A DNA stretch of 7,195 nucleotides from Actinomycetota bacterium (GCA_010029945.1 RGQW01000088.1:1-7195); one strand, 5' to 3'. Counted from the first letter of the stretch, positions 1 through 7,025 are shown. A program made the numbers and translations. Notes: generated by a model not told the origin, from the sequence alone.

Positions 1-59
1 GCGAGAACTCCGCGCTCGTACCGTGGCGGGAGAGGAGTGAATGCTTCACGCCGGGCGTC
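1..59. repeat. Left copy of 59-bp terminal direct repeat (contig circularity overlap)
   Basis: These 59 bases are identical to the last 59 bases of the window (7137-7195). The repeat lies inside the 3' part of the ilvD-type gene, and the minus-strand reading frame passes from the left copy into the right-hand flank with no shift, giving a normal C-terminus. An exact odd-length overlap at contig ends is what de Bruijn-graph assemblers leave on a circular path. It is therefore most likely one sequence present once in a 7136-bp circle, not a biological repeat. Confidence 0.95.
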
Positions 60-1646
60 AAGCTCCGCCGGATCGACGAGAACGTCCAGCGTCCTGTTCG
101 GGATATCGATCGCGATGCGGTCACCGTCACGCAGCAGCCCGATGGGGCCACCGTCGACGGCCTCCGGGGAGACGTGACCGACACATAAACCCGTCGTGCC
201 ACCGGAGAAGCGCCCATCGGTGATCAACAGCACGTCCTTACCCAAGCCCGCACCCTTGATAGCTCCAGTGATCATCAACATCTCGCGCATACCCGGACCA
301 CCCTTGGGGCCTTCGTATCGAATGACGACAACGTCACCAGCCTGGATGGTGCCGTCCTCGAGCGCATCCATGGCTGCCTGCTCACGATCGAACACGCGCG
401 CCACTCCCTCGAAGACCTCCACGGGAACACCCGCGTTCTTCACCACTGCCCCTTCGGGAGCGAGCGACCCGCCGAGGATCGTGATCCCCCCGGTAGACCC
501 GAGCGGTGACGAGATCTGTCGAACGACGGTGCCGTCGGGTTCGGGAATCTCAATGTCCGCAAGGTTCTCGGCCATCGTCCGGCCGGTCACCGTCAGACAA
601 TCACCGTGCAGCAAGCCCGCTTCCAGGAGGGCCTTCAGCACAACGGGAACACCCCCGACCTTGTCGAGGTCGAACATCAAGTACTCACCGAACGGCTTGA
701 GATCCGCGACGTGCGGCACGCGGGCTCCGATCCGGTGGAAATCGTCCATTCCCACATCGACCGCGACTTCGTGCGCGATCGCTGGGAGGTGCAGGACAGC
801 ATTCGTCGAGCCACCGAGTGCCATCACGATGGCTATCGCGTTCTCCAGGGACTGCTTGGTGATGATGTCTCGTGCGGTGATGTCTTGTCGCAACATCTCG
901 ATAACCGCTTCACCGCTGCGCCGCGCCAAGGTGTCCCGTCGCGAATCGACCGCGGGTGGTGACGATGAACCAGGAAGTGCCAGGCCCATCGCTTCAGCCG
1001 CGCTTGCCATCGTGTTGGCGGTGTACATGCCGCCGCACGTGCCCGCGCTCGGACATACCGCTCGCTCGATTCGATCGACGTCTTCATCGTTCATCAAGCC
1101 GCGAGCGCGAGCACCGACGGCCTCGAAAGCTGTCACGATGTTGACGGTCTCTTCGGTGCCGTCGGTCAGACGCACGTATCCGGGAAGTAGCGAGCCCGCG
1201 TACAAGAGCACGGATGCGATATCGAGTCGGCCGGCCGCCATCATCATGGCCGGAATGGACTTATCGCATCCCGCCAGCGTGACCATCCCATCGAGGCGTT
1301 CGGCCTGAACGACGGTTTCTACCGAATCTGCGATCACCTCTCGACTCACAAGCGAGAAGTGCATTCCCTCATGACCCATCGAGATCACGTCCGACACCGT
1401 GATCGTCCCGAACTCCATCGGGAAGCCACCCCCGGCTTCGACGCCTTGCGCAACCGACACGGCAACATCGCGCAACGACATATTGCAGGGCGTGATGCGG
1501 TTGTAGCTGTTGGCGATTCCGATCTGAGGCTTGGTGAAGTCGTCGTCGTCCATCCCCAGCGCACGCAGCATTCCCCGGTTCGGTGCTCGGTCGGGTCCGT
1601 CGGTCACCAGAAAGCTGCGGGGTTTCATACGCGCGGGAGAGGTCAT
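1..1646 (-). CDS. ilvD: IlvD/EDD-family dehydratase, N-terminal 548 residues (dihydroxy-acid dehydratase-like; gene continues across the contig join)
   Basis: This is an Fe-S dehydratase of the IlvD/EDD family, which converts a 2,3-dihydroxy acid to a 2-keto acid in the cytoplasm. Read around the circle (1646 to 60, then 7195 to 7085) it is 565 aa, the usual DHAD length. Visible motifs (numbered from ATG 1646) are the three cluster cysteines in ITPCN (C54), AGCDKS (C127) and GTCGGMYTANTM (C204), then GGSTNAVLH, VIRYEGPKGGPGMREM, and TDGRFSG with the likely catalytic Ser481. The ATG at 1646 is preferred because a TAGACT box ends 6 nt upstream, suggesting a leaderless message. The ATG at 1628 (559 aa) is the alternative; neither has a well-spaced Shine-Dalgarno. 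The overall wording is that of actinobacterial DHADs, but several near-invariant residues around the cluster differ (YNR for WNE before ITPCN, SDVI for SDGI, GMH for GMK/R, CPSAGTCGG for CPGEGACGG). It shares a strand with an FAH-family hydrolase and diverges from apiose-type genes. It could be the housekeeping branched-chain amino acid enzyme. I think a sugar-acid dehydratase, possibly for D-apionate, is at least as likely. Confidence 0.9.
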   Translation of the reverse strand, partial: MTSPARMKPRSFLVTDGPDRAPNRGMLRALGMDDDDFTKPQIGIANSYNRITPCNMSLRDVAVSVAQGVEAGGGFPMEFGTITVSDVISMGHEGMHFSLVSREVIADSVETVVQAERLDGMVTLAGCDKSIPAMMMAAGRLDIASVLLYAGSLLPGYVRLTDGTEETVNIVTAFEAVGARARGLMNDEDVDRIERAVCPSAGTCGGMYTANTMASAAEAMGLALPGSSSPPAVDSRRDTLARRSGEAVIEMLRQDITARDIITKQSLENAIAIVMALGGSTNAVLHLPAIAHEVAVDVGMDDFHRIGARVPHVADLKPFGEYLMFDLDKVGGVPVVLKALLEAGLLHGDCLTVTGRTMAENLADIEIPEPDGTVVRQISSPLGSTGGITILGGSLAPEGAVVKNAGVPVEVFEGVARVFDREQAAMDALEDGTIQAGDVVVIRYEGPKGGPGMREMLMITGAIKGAGLGKDVLLITDGRFSGGTTGLCVGHVSPEAVDGGPIGLLRDGDRIAIDIPNRTLDVLVDPAELDARREAFTPLPPRYERGVL

Positions 1647-1714
1647 CCTCGTAGTCTAGGAAGGGACATCATCGGGGGCACTGCCATCAGCGAGGAAAGG
1701 GTAGGAACGTCCAC
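1647..1714. promoter_or_regulatory. Divergent intergenic region serving both transcription units
   Basis: This 68-bp gap is the only non-coding stretch from which both units can start. It contains overlapping candidate -10 boxes (TAGTCT on plus at 1652-1657, TAGACT on minus at 1653-1658) and a TAGGAA word repeated at 1657-1662 and 1702-1707. AGGA at 1703-1706 lies 8 nt before the plus-strand GTG and can act as its ribosome binding site. I found no strong inverted repeat that would mark an operator. The plus-strand promoter may lie partly inside the ilvD 5' end, because no -35 like sequence is evident. Confidence 0.5.
1653..1658 (-). promoter_or_regulatory. Candidate -10 box (TAGACT) for the ilvD-hydrolase unit
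   Basis: On the minus strand TAGACT fits the actinobacterial TANNNT -10 pattern. It is followed by six bases (ACGAGG) and then the ATG at 1646, which is the spacing of a leaderless transcript starting at the A of ATG. No convincing -35 element lies 16-19 bp upstream. The box overlaps the plus-strand candidate TAGTCT (1652-1657) almost completely, so if both are real the two promoters compete. Short motif, weak evidence. Confidence 0.3.
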
Positions 1715-2572
1715 GTGTCATTCCAGACATTAATCACCGCATCCGAACTTGATCACCTGTGTCGCACCGAGACCGACGTGGTCATCCTCGATGCCAGGTT
1801 CCATCTCGACAACGAGGACTGGGGGGATCGGGCATTTGCCGAGTCACATATTCCCGGAGCCCAGCGAGCCAGCCTGGCGACCGACCTCAGCGGTCCGATC
1901 ATCGAGGGCGTTACCGGCCGTCGACCTTTTCCCGCGTCTGCAGACTTCGAGCGCACTGTTCGATCCTGGGGCGTCGGACCGTCAACTCAGGTAGTCGTCT
2001 ACGACGCCGATCGCGGGTTGATGGCGGCATCTCGTGTGTGGCTGATGATGCGTTGGATCGGTCACGACGCGGTGGCTGTTCTCGATGGTGGCCTGCCGGC
2101 CTGGGAAAGTGCCGGCTATCCGATGACGGCTGAGGCGACCTCACCCCCCGCACCGGAGCAGACCTTTGTCGCGTCGGTGCGTCCTCATCTGCTGGCCGAG
2201 GTCGACGAGGTCGACCGCGTTCGCGTCGATACGCCCACACGCGTCTTCGACTCTCGAGGACCGGAGGGCTACCACGGGCAAGGCAAGTACTACGACCCCG
2301 TCCGCGGACATATCAAGGGAGCCGGCCTCGCCGATCGAGCCGAGACACTCGACGACGACGGCACTTTCAAGAGCCCCGAGGATCTGCGAGTCCACTACGA
2401 CGCCCTCCGCAACGGTCAGGACGCAGGCGAGATCATCTTCTACTGCGGTTCCGGGGTCACGGCCGCTCAAAACGTCCTCGCCATGGAGCACGCAGGATTG
2501 CCGGGAGCCCGCATGTACGTCGGATCGTGGAGTGAATGGATTGTCGACCCGGACCGTGAGGTGGAGTTGTGA
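1715..2572 (+). CDS. sseA: Two-domain (rhodanese-fold) sulfurtransferase, 3-mercaptopyruvate/thiosulfate type
   Basis: The protein has 285 aa, the length of E. coli SseA. There are two rhodanese domains: residues about 5-140 (ILDARFHLDN, ESHIPGAQ, LDGGLPAWESAGYP) and about 160-285. The active-site cysteine is Cys244 in YCGSGVTA. CGSGVTA is the loop of 3-mercaptopyruvate sulfurtransferases, whereas classical rhodaneses carry CRKGVTA. The matching position of the first domain is DADRG, with no cysteine, as expected for the inactive domain. The family moves a sulfane sulfur from 3-mercaptopyruvate or thiosulfate to an acceptor via a Cys persulfide. The segment RGHIKGAGLADRAE departs from the usual RGHIPGAxN. 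The start is GTG 1715, with AGGA 8 nt upstream. It is the first gene of the plus-strand unit and its TGA overlaps the next GTG by 4 nt, so it is probably translated with the apiose-type dehydrogenase. No sulfur substrate is obvious in the pathway. Its role here is unknown. Confidence 0.9.
   Translation: MSFQTLITASELDHLCRTETDVVILDARFHLDNEDWGDRAFAESHIPGAQRASLATDLSGPIIEGVTGRRPFPASADFERTVRSWGVGPSTQVVVYDADRGLMAASRVWLMMRWIGHDAVAVLDGGLPAWESAGYPMTAEATSPPAPEQTFVASVRPHLLAEVDEVDRVRVDTPTRVFDSRGPEGYHGQGKYYDPVRGHIKGAGLADRAETLDDDGTFKSPEDLRVHYDALRNGQDAGEIIFYCGSGVTAAQNVLAMEHAGLPGARMYVGSWSEWIVDPDREVEL
2558..2566 (+). promoter_or_regulatory. Ribosome binding site GAGGTGGAG fixing the GTG start of the dehydrogenase
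   Basis: A purine-rich GAGGTGGAG lies inside the last codons of the sulfurtransferase gene, just before the GTG at 2569. It supports that GTG, which overlaps the upstream stop as GTGA, as the true start and suggests translational coupling. The innermost GGAG is close (2 nt), while GAGG at 2558-2561 is 7 nt away. Confidence 0.6.
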
Positions 2573-3597
2573 GCCGTCCCTATCGTTTCGCTCTCATCGG
2601 CTGTGGCTTCTTCGCTCAAAACCACCTGCAGGCGTGGGCCGAGATGCCCGACGTCGAACTCGTTGCCACCTGCGACATCAACCCCGACAGCGCCGCCGCC
2701 GCGGCCGAAACGTTCGGCGGTACCCCGTACACCGATGCCGCTGAACTATTCGCCACGGAAGAGCTCGACTTCGTCGATATCGCTACCACCCCGCCGACGC
2801 ACCGCACGATGGTCGAGCTCGCCGCACAGCACAAAGTGGCCGCCATTTGCCAAAAGCCACTCGCTTGGGACATGGATGATGCCCAGGCCATGGTTCGCGC
2901 CATGGCCGATGCGGATCTACCGTTCATGGTTCACGAGAATTTCCGATTCCAATATCCGATGCGCAAGGTCAAAGAGGTGCTCGATAGCGGGGTCATCGGT
3001 CGACCGTTCTTCGGCCGAATCAGTTTTCGCACCGCACACGACGTTTACTCCGCGCAGCCATGGTGCATGGATGCCGAACGCATGATCATCGCGGACGTGT
3101 CGGTCCATCAGTTCGACCTCACTCGCTTCTTCCTCGGCGAGCCCGATCGCCTGTTCACCGAAGCCATCAGGGTCAACCCGAAGATCAAGGGCGAGGACGT
3201 GGCCACCATCGTTCTCGGCCTTCCCGGCGCCACGTGCATCGTCGATACGAGCTACGAATCCTCCTCCGATCACAGCACGTACCCGCAAACGTTCGTGACG
3301 ATCGAAGGCACCGACGGGACCGTCACCCTGGGTCCGGACTACCACCTGCAGGTGGTCTCCCCCGCTGGAGTCCACGAAGAACAGCTCGTCATCCCCGAGC
3401 ATTCGTGGGCATCCGAGCCGTGGAACTGCATTCAAGACAGCGTGGTGAACGTTCAGCACCACTGGATCCACTGCCTGGAAACCGGCCAGACCCCCGAAAC
3501 CAGCGGTGCCGACACCCTTCGGGTTCTCGACCTCACCCTCGGCGCATACCAGTCCCTCGACACCGGGGAGCCGTACCGGGTCGGAAGCATGCTGTGA
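2569..3597 (+). CDS. apsD: Gfo/Idh/MocA-family NAD(P)-dependent sugar dehydrogenase, ApsD-like (D-apiose dehydrogenase)
   Basis: The protein has 342 aa. The N-terminal Rossmann domain (residues 1-120) opens with FALIGCGFFAQNHL (8-20). Asp36 ends the second strand and suggests NAD over NADP. CQKP at 94-97 replaces the usual EKP but keeps the catalytic Lys96. The C-terminal alpha/beta domain holds HENFRFQYP (122-130) and the DxxxHxxD site (D176, H180, D183). The opening GCGFFAQNHLxAW and the VHENFRFQ segment are as I remember them in D-apiose dehydrogenase ApsD, which oxidises D-apiofuranose to D-apionolactone in the cytosol. The following gene encodes a protein like ApnL, the lactonase acting on exactly that product, which strengthens the call. 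The GTG start overlaps the sulfurtransferase TGA by 4 nt and the stop overlaps the next GTG by 4 nt. Family assignment is firm. The apiose substrate is inferred from recalled similarity and from the neighbour, and another aldose is possible. Confidence 0.85.
   Translation: MSRPYRFALIGCGFFAQNHLQAWAEMPDVELVATCDINPDSAAAAAETFGGTPYTDAAELFATEELDFVDIATTPPTHRTMVELAAQHKVAAICQKPLAWDMDDAQAMVRAMADADLPFMVHENFRFQYPMRKVKEVLDSGVIGRPFFGRISFRTAHDVYSAQPWCMDAERMIIADVSVHQFDLTRFFLGEPDRLFTEAIRVNPKIKGEDVATIVLGLPGATCIVDTSYESSSDHSTYPQTFVTIEGTDGTVTLGPDYHLQVVSPAGVHEEQLVIPEHSWASEPWNCIQDSVVNVQHHWIHCLETGQTPETSGADTLRVLDLTLGAYQSLDTGEPYRVGSML
3583..3587 (+). promoter_or_regulatory. Ribosome binding site GGAAG deciding the lactonase GTG start
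   Basis: GGAAG lies 6 nt before GTG 3594 at the end of the dehydrogenase gene. It selects this GTG over upstream in-frame codons. The open frame reaches back to 3060, but that extension is low-complexity Arg/His/Pro-rich shadow sequence inside apsD. Confidence 0.5.
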
Positions 3598-5372
3598 CAC
3601 CACCGCAGACCGTTCGAGTCGGCGACGTCACCGTCACCATCGACGGGGCCGATCTGCGCGACATTCGTTGGCAGGGCCACGAAGCGATCCGGCGCATCTA
3701 TCCGGTCTTTCAGGACCGCAACTGGACGAATCGACTCTTCTCCATCGGTGGAACCGAGCTCACCGAGAGCGACGGCGCGATTGAGTTCACCGCCCACGGC
3801 ACCGGCTCGTTCGACGCCGAACCCCTCGAATGGACCGTGGTGGCACGAATCACCGATCAGGCAGTCTCCTATCGATTCCACGCCCACACTCGGGCCCCCT
3901 TCTGGCGAAATCGACTGGGCATGTGCGTCTTGCACCCAATGCTCGCGGCAGGCTCCGCCGTTGTTGTTGAACACACGAATGGCCAGACGACCAACGCGCA
4001 CCTACCCACACAAATCTCCGCGCACCAACCCTTCGTGGACATGCGATCCATCACCCACGAACTCCCCGGTGGAAGCCATGCGCGCGTTCGCTTCGATGGC
4101 GAAGTCTTCGAGATGGAAGATCACCGCAATTGGACCGATGCATCTTTCAAGACCTACTGCACACCGATTTCATTACCCTTCCCCGTCGAGGTCGTTCCCG
4201 GTCAGGACATCGACCAGGAAGTCGCGGTCGACTTCGACGCCGGTCCACAATCATCGGAGCCTGCTACCCCCCTTGCTAATGACGTCATCGAGATCCGACG
4301 AACCGGAGAGGTCACGGATCTTCCGCGCCTTGGGTTGTCTTGGACGACCGACTCCCCACCGATCACCGACGCCGACCTCGCGGCCCTCGCGTCATTGGGG
4401 CTCGACCACCTGCGCGTTGCCGTTTCCGCGTCGGATACCGCAGCGTCGGCGCACCTGGTCGAGGCGGCATCGATCGCAGACCGCATCGGTGCACGGCTGC
4501 GCATCGCCTCGGTGAGCGGTGAACCAGAGGAACTGGCCACCTTCGCGGCACTCCCCGCAGACGTGATTGGCGCCATCGACTGCTGGTACGTCTTCAGTGA
4601 GCAGGACAAGGTGACGCCCAACGACTGGGCCCCACGCGCACGACAAGCCCTCGGCGAGCGGTACTCCGACGTGGCCCTCGGTGGCGGGACGGATCTGTAT
4701 TTCACCGAACTCAACCGCGAGCCCCCCGATCCAGCGATGTTCGACGTTCTTAACTTCTCGATGAATCCGCAGGTCCATGCATTCGACACCCGCACGCTCA
4801 TCCAGAACGCCGTGACCCAGTCCGTCGTCGCCGCCAACGCACCCCGACTTACCCGAGCGACACCGGTGTCGGTGTCACCCATTTCGCTGCGCCCCCGGTT
4901 CAACCCGAATGCCACCGAACCCGCTCTCGACGTGAGCAACACGCCCCTGCCGAGCAATGTCGACGCCCGTCAGATGACCTACGTCGCGGCACACTGGACC
5001 GCAATGAGCATCAAATACCTCGCTCAGGCTGGATCCATCAACCACGCCACGTACTTCGAAGCCGTTGGGTGGAAGGGAATCATCGAAAGTGCCGCGGGTT
5101 CATCGGATCCGGTGAACTTTCCCTCCACTCCCGGTCAGCGGTTCCCGGTCTGGGATGTCTTCGCCGGCCTTGCCGGGATGACGCGCGCACACACCGCCCA
5201 ATCCTCCGCACCCGAGGAGGCAGACGCACTAATCGTGGACGACGGGGGCAATGAGCGAGCGTTCGTCGTCAATTGGAGCGAAGAACCCCGCGTGGTTCGC
5301 ATCGACGACAATCCACCCACCACGATTCCCCCGACCGCGATGGTGATCCTCGATCTCCCACACACCAACTGA
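3594..5372 (+). CDS. apnL: ApnL-like D-apionate lactonase (three-domain: beta-sandwich, TIM barrel, C-terminal beta)
   Basis: The protein has 592 aa, close to the roughly 600 aa of ApnL proteins. Segments matching what I recall of the family are IRWQGHEAIRRIYPVFQDRNW (25-45 region), LHPMLAAG and VEHTNG (113-130), HQPFVDMRSITHE (144-156), FEMEDHRNWTDASFKTY (172-188), GGGTDLYFTELNRE (363-376), NPQVHAFD (391-398) and TYFEAVGWKG (486-495). By this layout residues 1-215 form the N-terminal beta domain, about 240-500 the TIM barrel and 540-592 the C-terminal domain. ApnL hydrolyses D-apionolactone to D-apionate, the step after ApsD, whose likely gene is immediately upstream with a 4-nt GTGA overlap. 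There is no signal peptide, so it is cytosolic. The GTG start rests on the overlap and the GGAAG site; ATG alternatives upstream are in another gene's frame or in shadow sequence. The SDR gene follows after 10 nt. Members are often annotated only as hypothetical. Lactonase function is from family knowledge, and I cannot name the catalytic residues. Confidence 0.8.
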   Translation: MTPPQTVRVGDVTVTIDGADLRDIRWQGHEAIRRIYPVFQDRNWTNRLFSIGGTELTESDGAIEFTAHGTGSFDAEPLEWTVVARITDQAVSYRFHAHTRAPFWRNRLGMCVLHPMLAAGSAVVVEHTNGQTTNAHLPTQISAHQPFVDMRSITHELPGGSHARVRFDGEVFEMEDHRNWTDASFKTYCTPISLPFPVEVVPGQDIDQEVAVDFDAGPQSSEPATPLANDVIEIRRTGEVTDLPRLGLSWTTDSPPITDADLAALASLGLDHLRVAVSASDTAASAHLVEAASIADRIGARLRIASVSGEPEELATFAALPADVIGAIDCWYVFSEQDKVTPNDWAPRARQALGERYSDVALGGGTDLYFTELNREPPDPAMFDVLNFSMNPQVHAFDTRTLIQNAVTQSVVAANAPRLTRATPVSVSPISLRPRFNPNATEPALDVSNTPLPSNVDARQMTYVAAHWTAMSIKYLAQAGSINHATYFEAVGWKGIIESAAGSSDPVNFPSTPGQRFPVWDVFAGLAGMTRAHTAQSSAPEEADALIVDDGGNERAFVVNWSEEPRVVRIDDNPPTTIPPTAMVILDLPHTN

Positions 5373-5382
5373 AAGGCCCACG

Positions 5383-6204
5383 ATGAAGCCCGCGCCCTCC
5401 CTTCCTGCCACCGCCGACCTCTTTCGCATGGACGGCATGCGCATTCTGTTGACCGGGGCCGGTGGCGCCATCGGAACGGTGCTCGCACGGGCCTTCGCCG
5501 ATCTCGGAGCCACCGTGGCGTTGCACGACATCTCTGAAACCAAGGTCGCTGCCTTGGCCGCCGAGATCAACGACGGTGGTGGCTCGGCGTTAACGTTCGC
5601 CGCGGACATTGCCGAGCCGGATCAATGCACGGGGCTCATTGAGGCGGCAGCGGCTTCCATGGGAGGCCTCGACGTTCTCGTCAACGGGGCCGGGATCAAT
5701 CGCCGCAAGCCCATCGTCGAGGTGACGGTCGACGACTTCGATGCGATTACCGCGGTCAATATGCGGGCGGTCTACCTGCTGAGCCAAGCCGCACACCCGC
5801 ATCTCGCCGCATCCCCGAACGGAGCGATCGTCAATCTTTCCTCCCTCAGCGCGCGCTACAGCTTCAACACCATCTCCGTCTATGCCGCGACCAAGGCCGC
5901 CGTGTCGGGCATGACACGCAGCTTTGCTCGCGAGTGGGTAGCCGACGGAATTCGCGTGAACTGCATCGAGCCGGCCGTCGTGCAAACCGAGTTCACCAAA
6001 CCGCTCTGGGGAGAAGAGCACCGTGCCCGGTGGTTCGCCGACACCACGCCGATAGGGCGGCTGGCTCAGGCAGATGAATTGGTCGGTGCGGTCGTCTTCC
6101 TGGCAACACCCGCATCGAGCTACATCACCGGTCAATCCATCGTGGTCGAGGGTGGAATCCTCTCCGGTGGTGATTGGGACTCCTACGCCGACGCAACTTC
6201 CTGA
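5383..6204 (+). CDS. Short-chain dehydrogenase/reductase (classical SDR)
   Basis: The protein has 273 aa with a single Rossmann domain, of classical SDR length with a short N-terminal lead (LFRMDGMRILLTG) and a C-terminal tail. Motifs are TGAGGAIG (24-31, cofactor glycines), Asp49 at the end of strand 2 (NAD preference), NGAG (101-104, the usual NNAG), Asn126, Ser154, Tyr167 and Lys171 (YAATK) forming the catalytic tetrad, and ITGQSIVVEGG (248-258), where Glu replaces the common Asp. The enzyme should interconvert an alcohol and a carbonyl with NAD(H). AAAGG at 5372-5376, partly in the upstream stop, lies 6 nt before ATG 5383. It is the last gene of the plus-strand unit. Its final 22 nt overlap the convergent hydrolase gene. 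In fucose- and rhamnose-type routes an SDR oxidises the 2-keto-3-deoxy acid before an FAH-family hydrolase cuts it. I infer a similar step here, perhaps on dehydrated apionate, but SDR substrates cannot be read from sequence. Confidence 0.92.
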   Translation: MKPAPSLPATADLFRMDGMRILLTGAGGAIGTVLARAFADLGATVALHDISETKVAALAAEINDGGGSALTFAADIAEPDQCTGLIEAAAASMGGLDVLVNGAGINRRKPIVEVTVDDFDAITAVNMRAVYLLSQAAHPHLAASPNGAIVNLSSLSARYSFNTISVYAATKAAVSGMTRSFAREWVADGIRVNCIEPAVVQTEFTKPLWGEEHRARWFADTTPIGRLAQADELVGAVVFLATPASSYITGQSIVVEGGILSGGDWDSYADATS

Positions 6205-7025
6205 CGCTGTTCACCCAGGCCGGTGATTCCCAGCGTCATCACGTCTCCGGGAGACAGATAGCCCGGTTCGGCCATTCCCATCGCAACCCCGGGTGGAGTC
6301 CCCGTGTTCACCAGATCGCCCGGTTCGAGCACCATGAACTGACTGACGTGATGGATGACCGTCGCGATGTCGAAGATCATGTCGTGAGTCGATCCTGTCT
6401 GGCGCCGTTCCCCGTTCACGTCGAGCCACAGATCGAGTCCACCGTCGAGATCGACCTCGTCGGTGGTCGCCAGATACGGGCCGCACGGGTTGAAGGTCTC
6501 GCACGACTTGCCCTTGATCCACTGACCGCCGCCGCGCTCGAGTTGGAACGTTCGCTCGGACACGTCGTTCGCAATAGTGAAACCAGCGAGGTGGTCCATT
6601 GCCTGCTCGGGCGAGTCGAGGTATCGACACTGGCGTCCGATCACCACCGCCAATTCCACTTCGTAGTCAACCGTGGTGGCTCCGCGGGGAGTCAGAACAT
6701 CGTCATACGGTCCGACCAGGCAGTTGGGTGCCTTGGTAAAGAGAATCGGCTCCTCGGGGACCTTCATGCTGGACTCGTTCGCGTGGTCGACGTAGTTCAG
6801 GCCGACACACAAGATCAGGCTCGGCTTGGCGATCGGCGCGCCGATCCGGCCTTCCACCGCCGGGAGCCCGGATAGATCACTCGATCGCAAACGCTCGATA
6901 CCGTCACCAGCGAAGAATTCGGGCGTGAAGTCAGGCACCACACTCGACACGTCTCGATGAACCCCGTCCCGACCAAGGACCGCCGGTACTTCGCGACCGC
7001 GCTCACCGATTCTCGCCAGCTTCAT
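6183..7025 (-). CDS. Fumarylacetoacetate hydrolase (FAH) family enzyme, likely 2-oxo/2,4-diketo-acid C-C hydrolase
   Basis: The protein has 280 aa, the size of short FAH-family enzymes, with the FAH fold from about residue 70 on. Motifs are VGLNYVDHANE (74-84), FTKAPNCLVGPYDD (96-109), TVDYEVELAVVIG (118-130) with metal ligands Glu122 and Glu124, FTIANDVSERTFQ (149-161) with ligand Asp154, WIKGKSCETFNPCGPYLAT (169-187) and LEPGDLVNTGTPPGVAMG (233-250). Members use Mg/Mn to hydrolyse C-C bonds of acylpyruvate-like acids or to decarboxylate oxaloacetate. 2,4-diketo-3-deoxy-L-fuconate hydrolase belongs here. RTFQ stands where RDxQ is common. ATG 7025 is supported by AAAAGGAA at 7031-7038. The gene lies 59 nt downstream of the ilvD-type gene on the same strand, so the two probably form an operon, and it converges on the SDR gene with a 22-nt overlap. 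I infer it performs the last cleavage of a sugar-acid route; the exact substrate is unknown. Confidence 0.9.
   Translation of the reverse strand: MKLARIGERGREVPAVLGRDGVHRDVSSVVPDFTPEFFAGDGIERLRSSDLSGLPAVEGRIGAPIAKPSLILCVGLNYVDHANESSMKVPEEPILFTKAPNCLVGPYDDVLTPRGATTVDYEVELAVVIGRQCRYLDSPEQAMDHLAGFTIANDVSERTFQLERGGGQWIKGKSCETFNPCGPYLATTDEVDLDGGLDLWLDVNGERRQTGSTHDMIFDIATVIHHVSQFMVLEPGDLVNTGTPPGVAMGMAEPGYLSPGDVMTLGITGLGEQRQEVASA

Noticed and set aside
196..1308. Long plus-strand open frame (370 residues) opposite the dehydratase gene
   Set aside because: It is antisense to a clearly conserved DHAD coding sequence, has biased Ser/Arg/Thr/Pro composition and no recognisable motif. It is a GC-rich shadow frame.
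3060..3593. In-frame upstream extension of the lactonase reading frame, giving a 770-residue protein
   Set aside because: The extension lies wholly inside the well-supported apsD gene in another frame, is rich in Arg/His/Pro as GC-rich shadow frames are, and resembles nothing. The GTG at 3594 has a GGAAG site and a 4-nt stop overlap.
2917..3603. Minus-strand open frame of 228 residues opposite the apsD-like gene
   Set aside because: It is a shadow of the conserved sense gene, with no motif, no plausible start context and no gap in the plus-strand operon.
6243..6255. Inverted repeat GTCTCC-G-GGAGAC as a possible terminator between the convergent genes
   Set aside because: The stem is only 5-6 bp, no T-run follows on either strand, and it lies inside the hydrolase coding sequence.
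6174..6875. Plus-strand open frame of 233 residues opposite the FAH-family gene
   Set aside because: The minus-strand frame carries the full FAH motif set, whereas the plus frame has none and begins inside the SDR gene.
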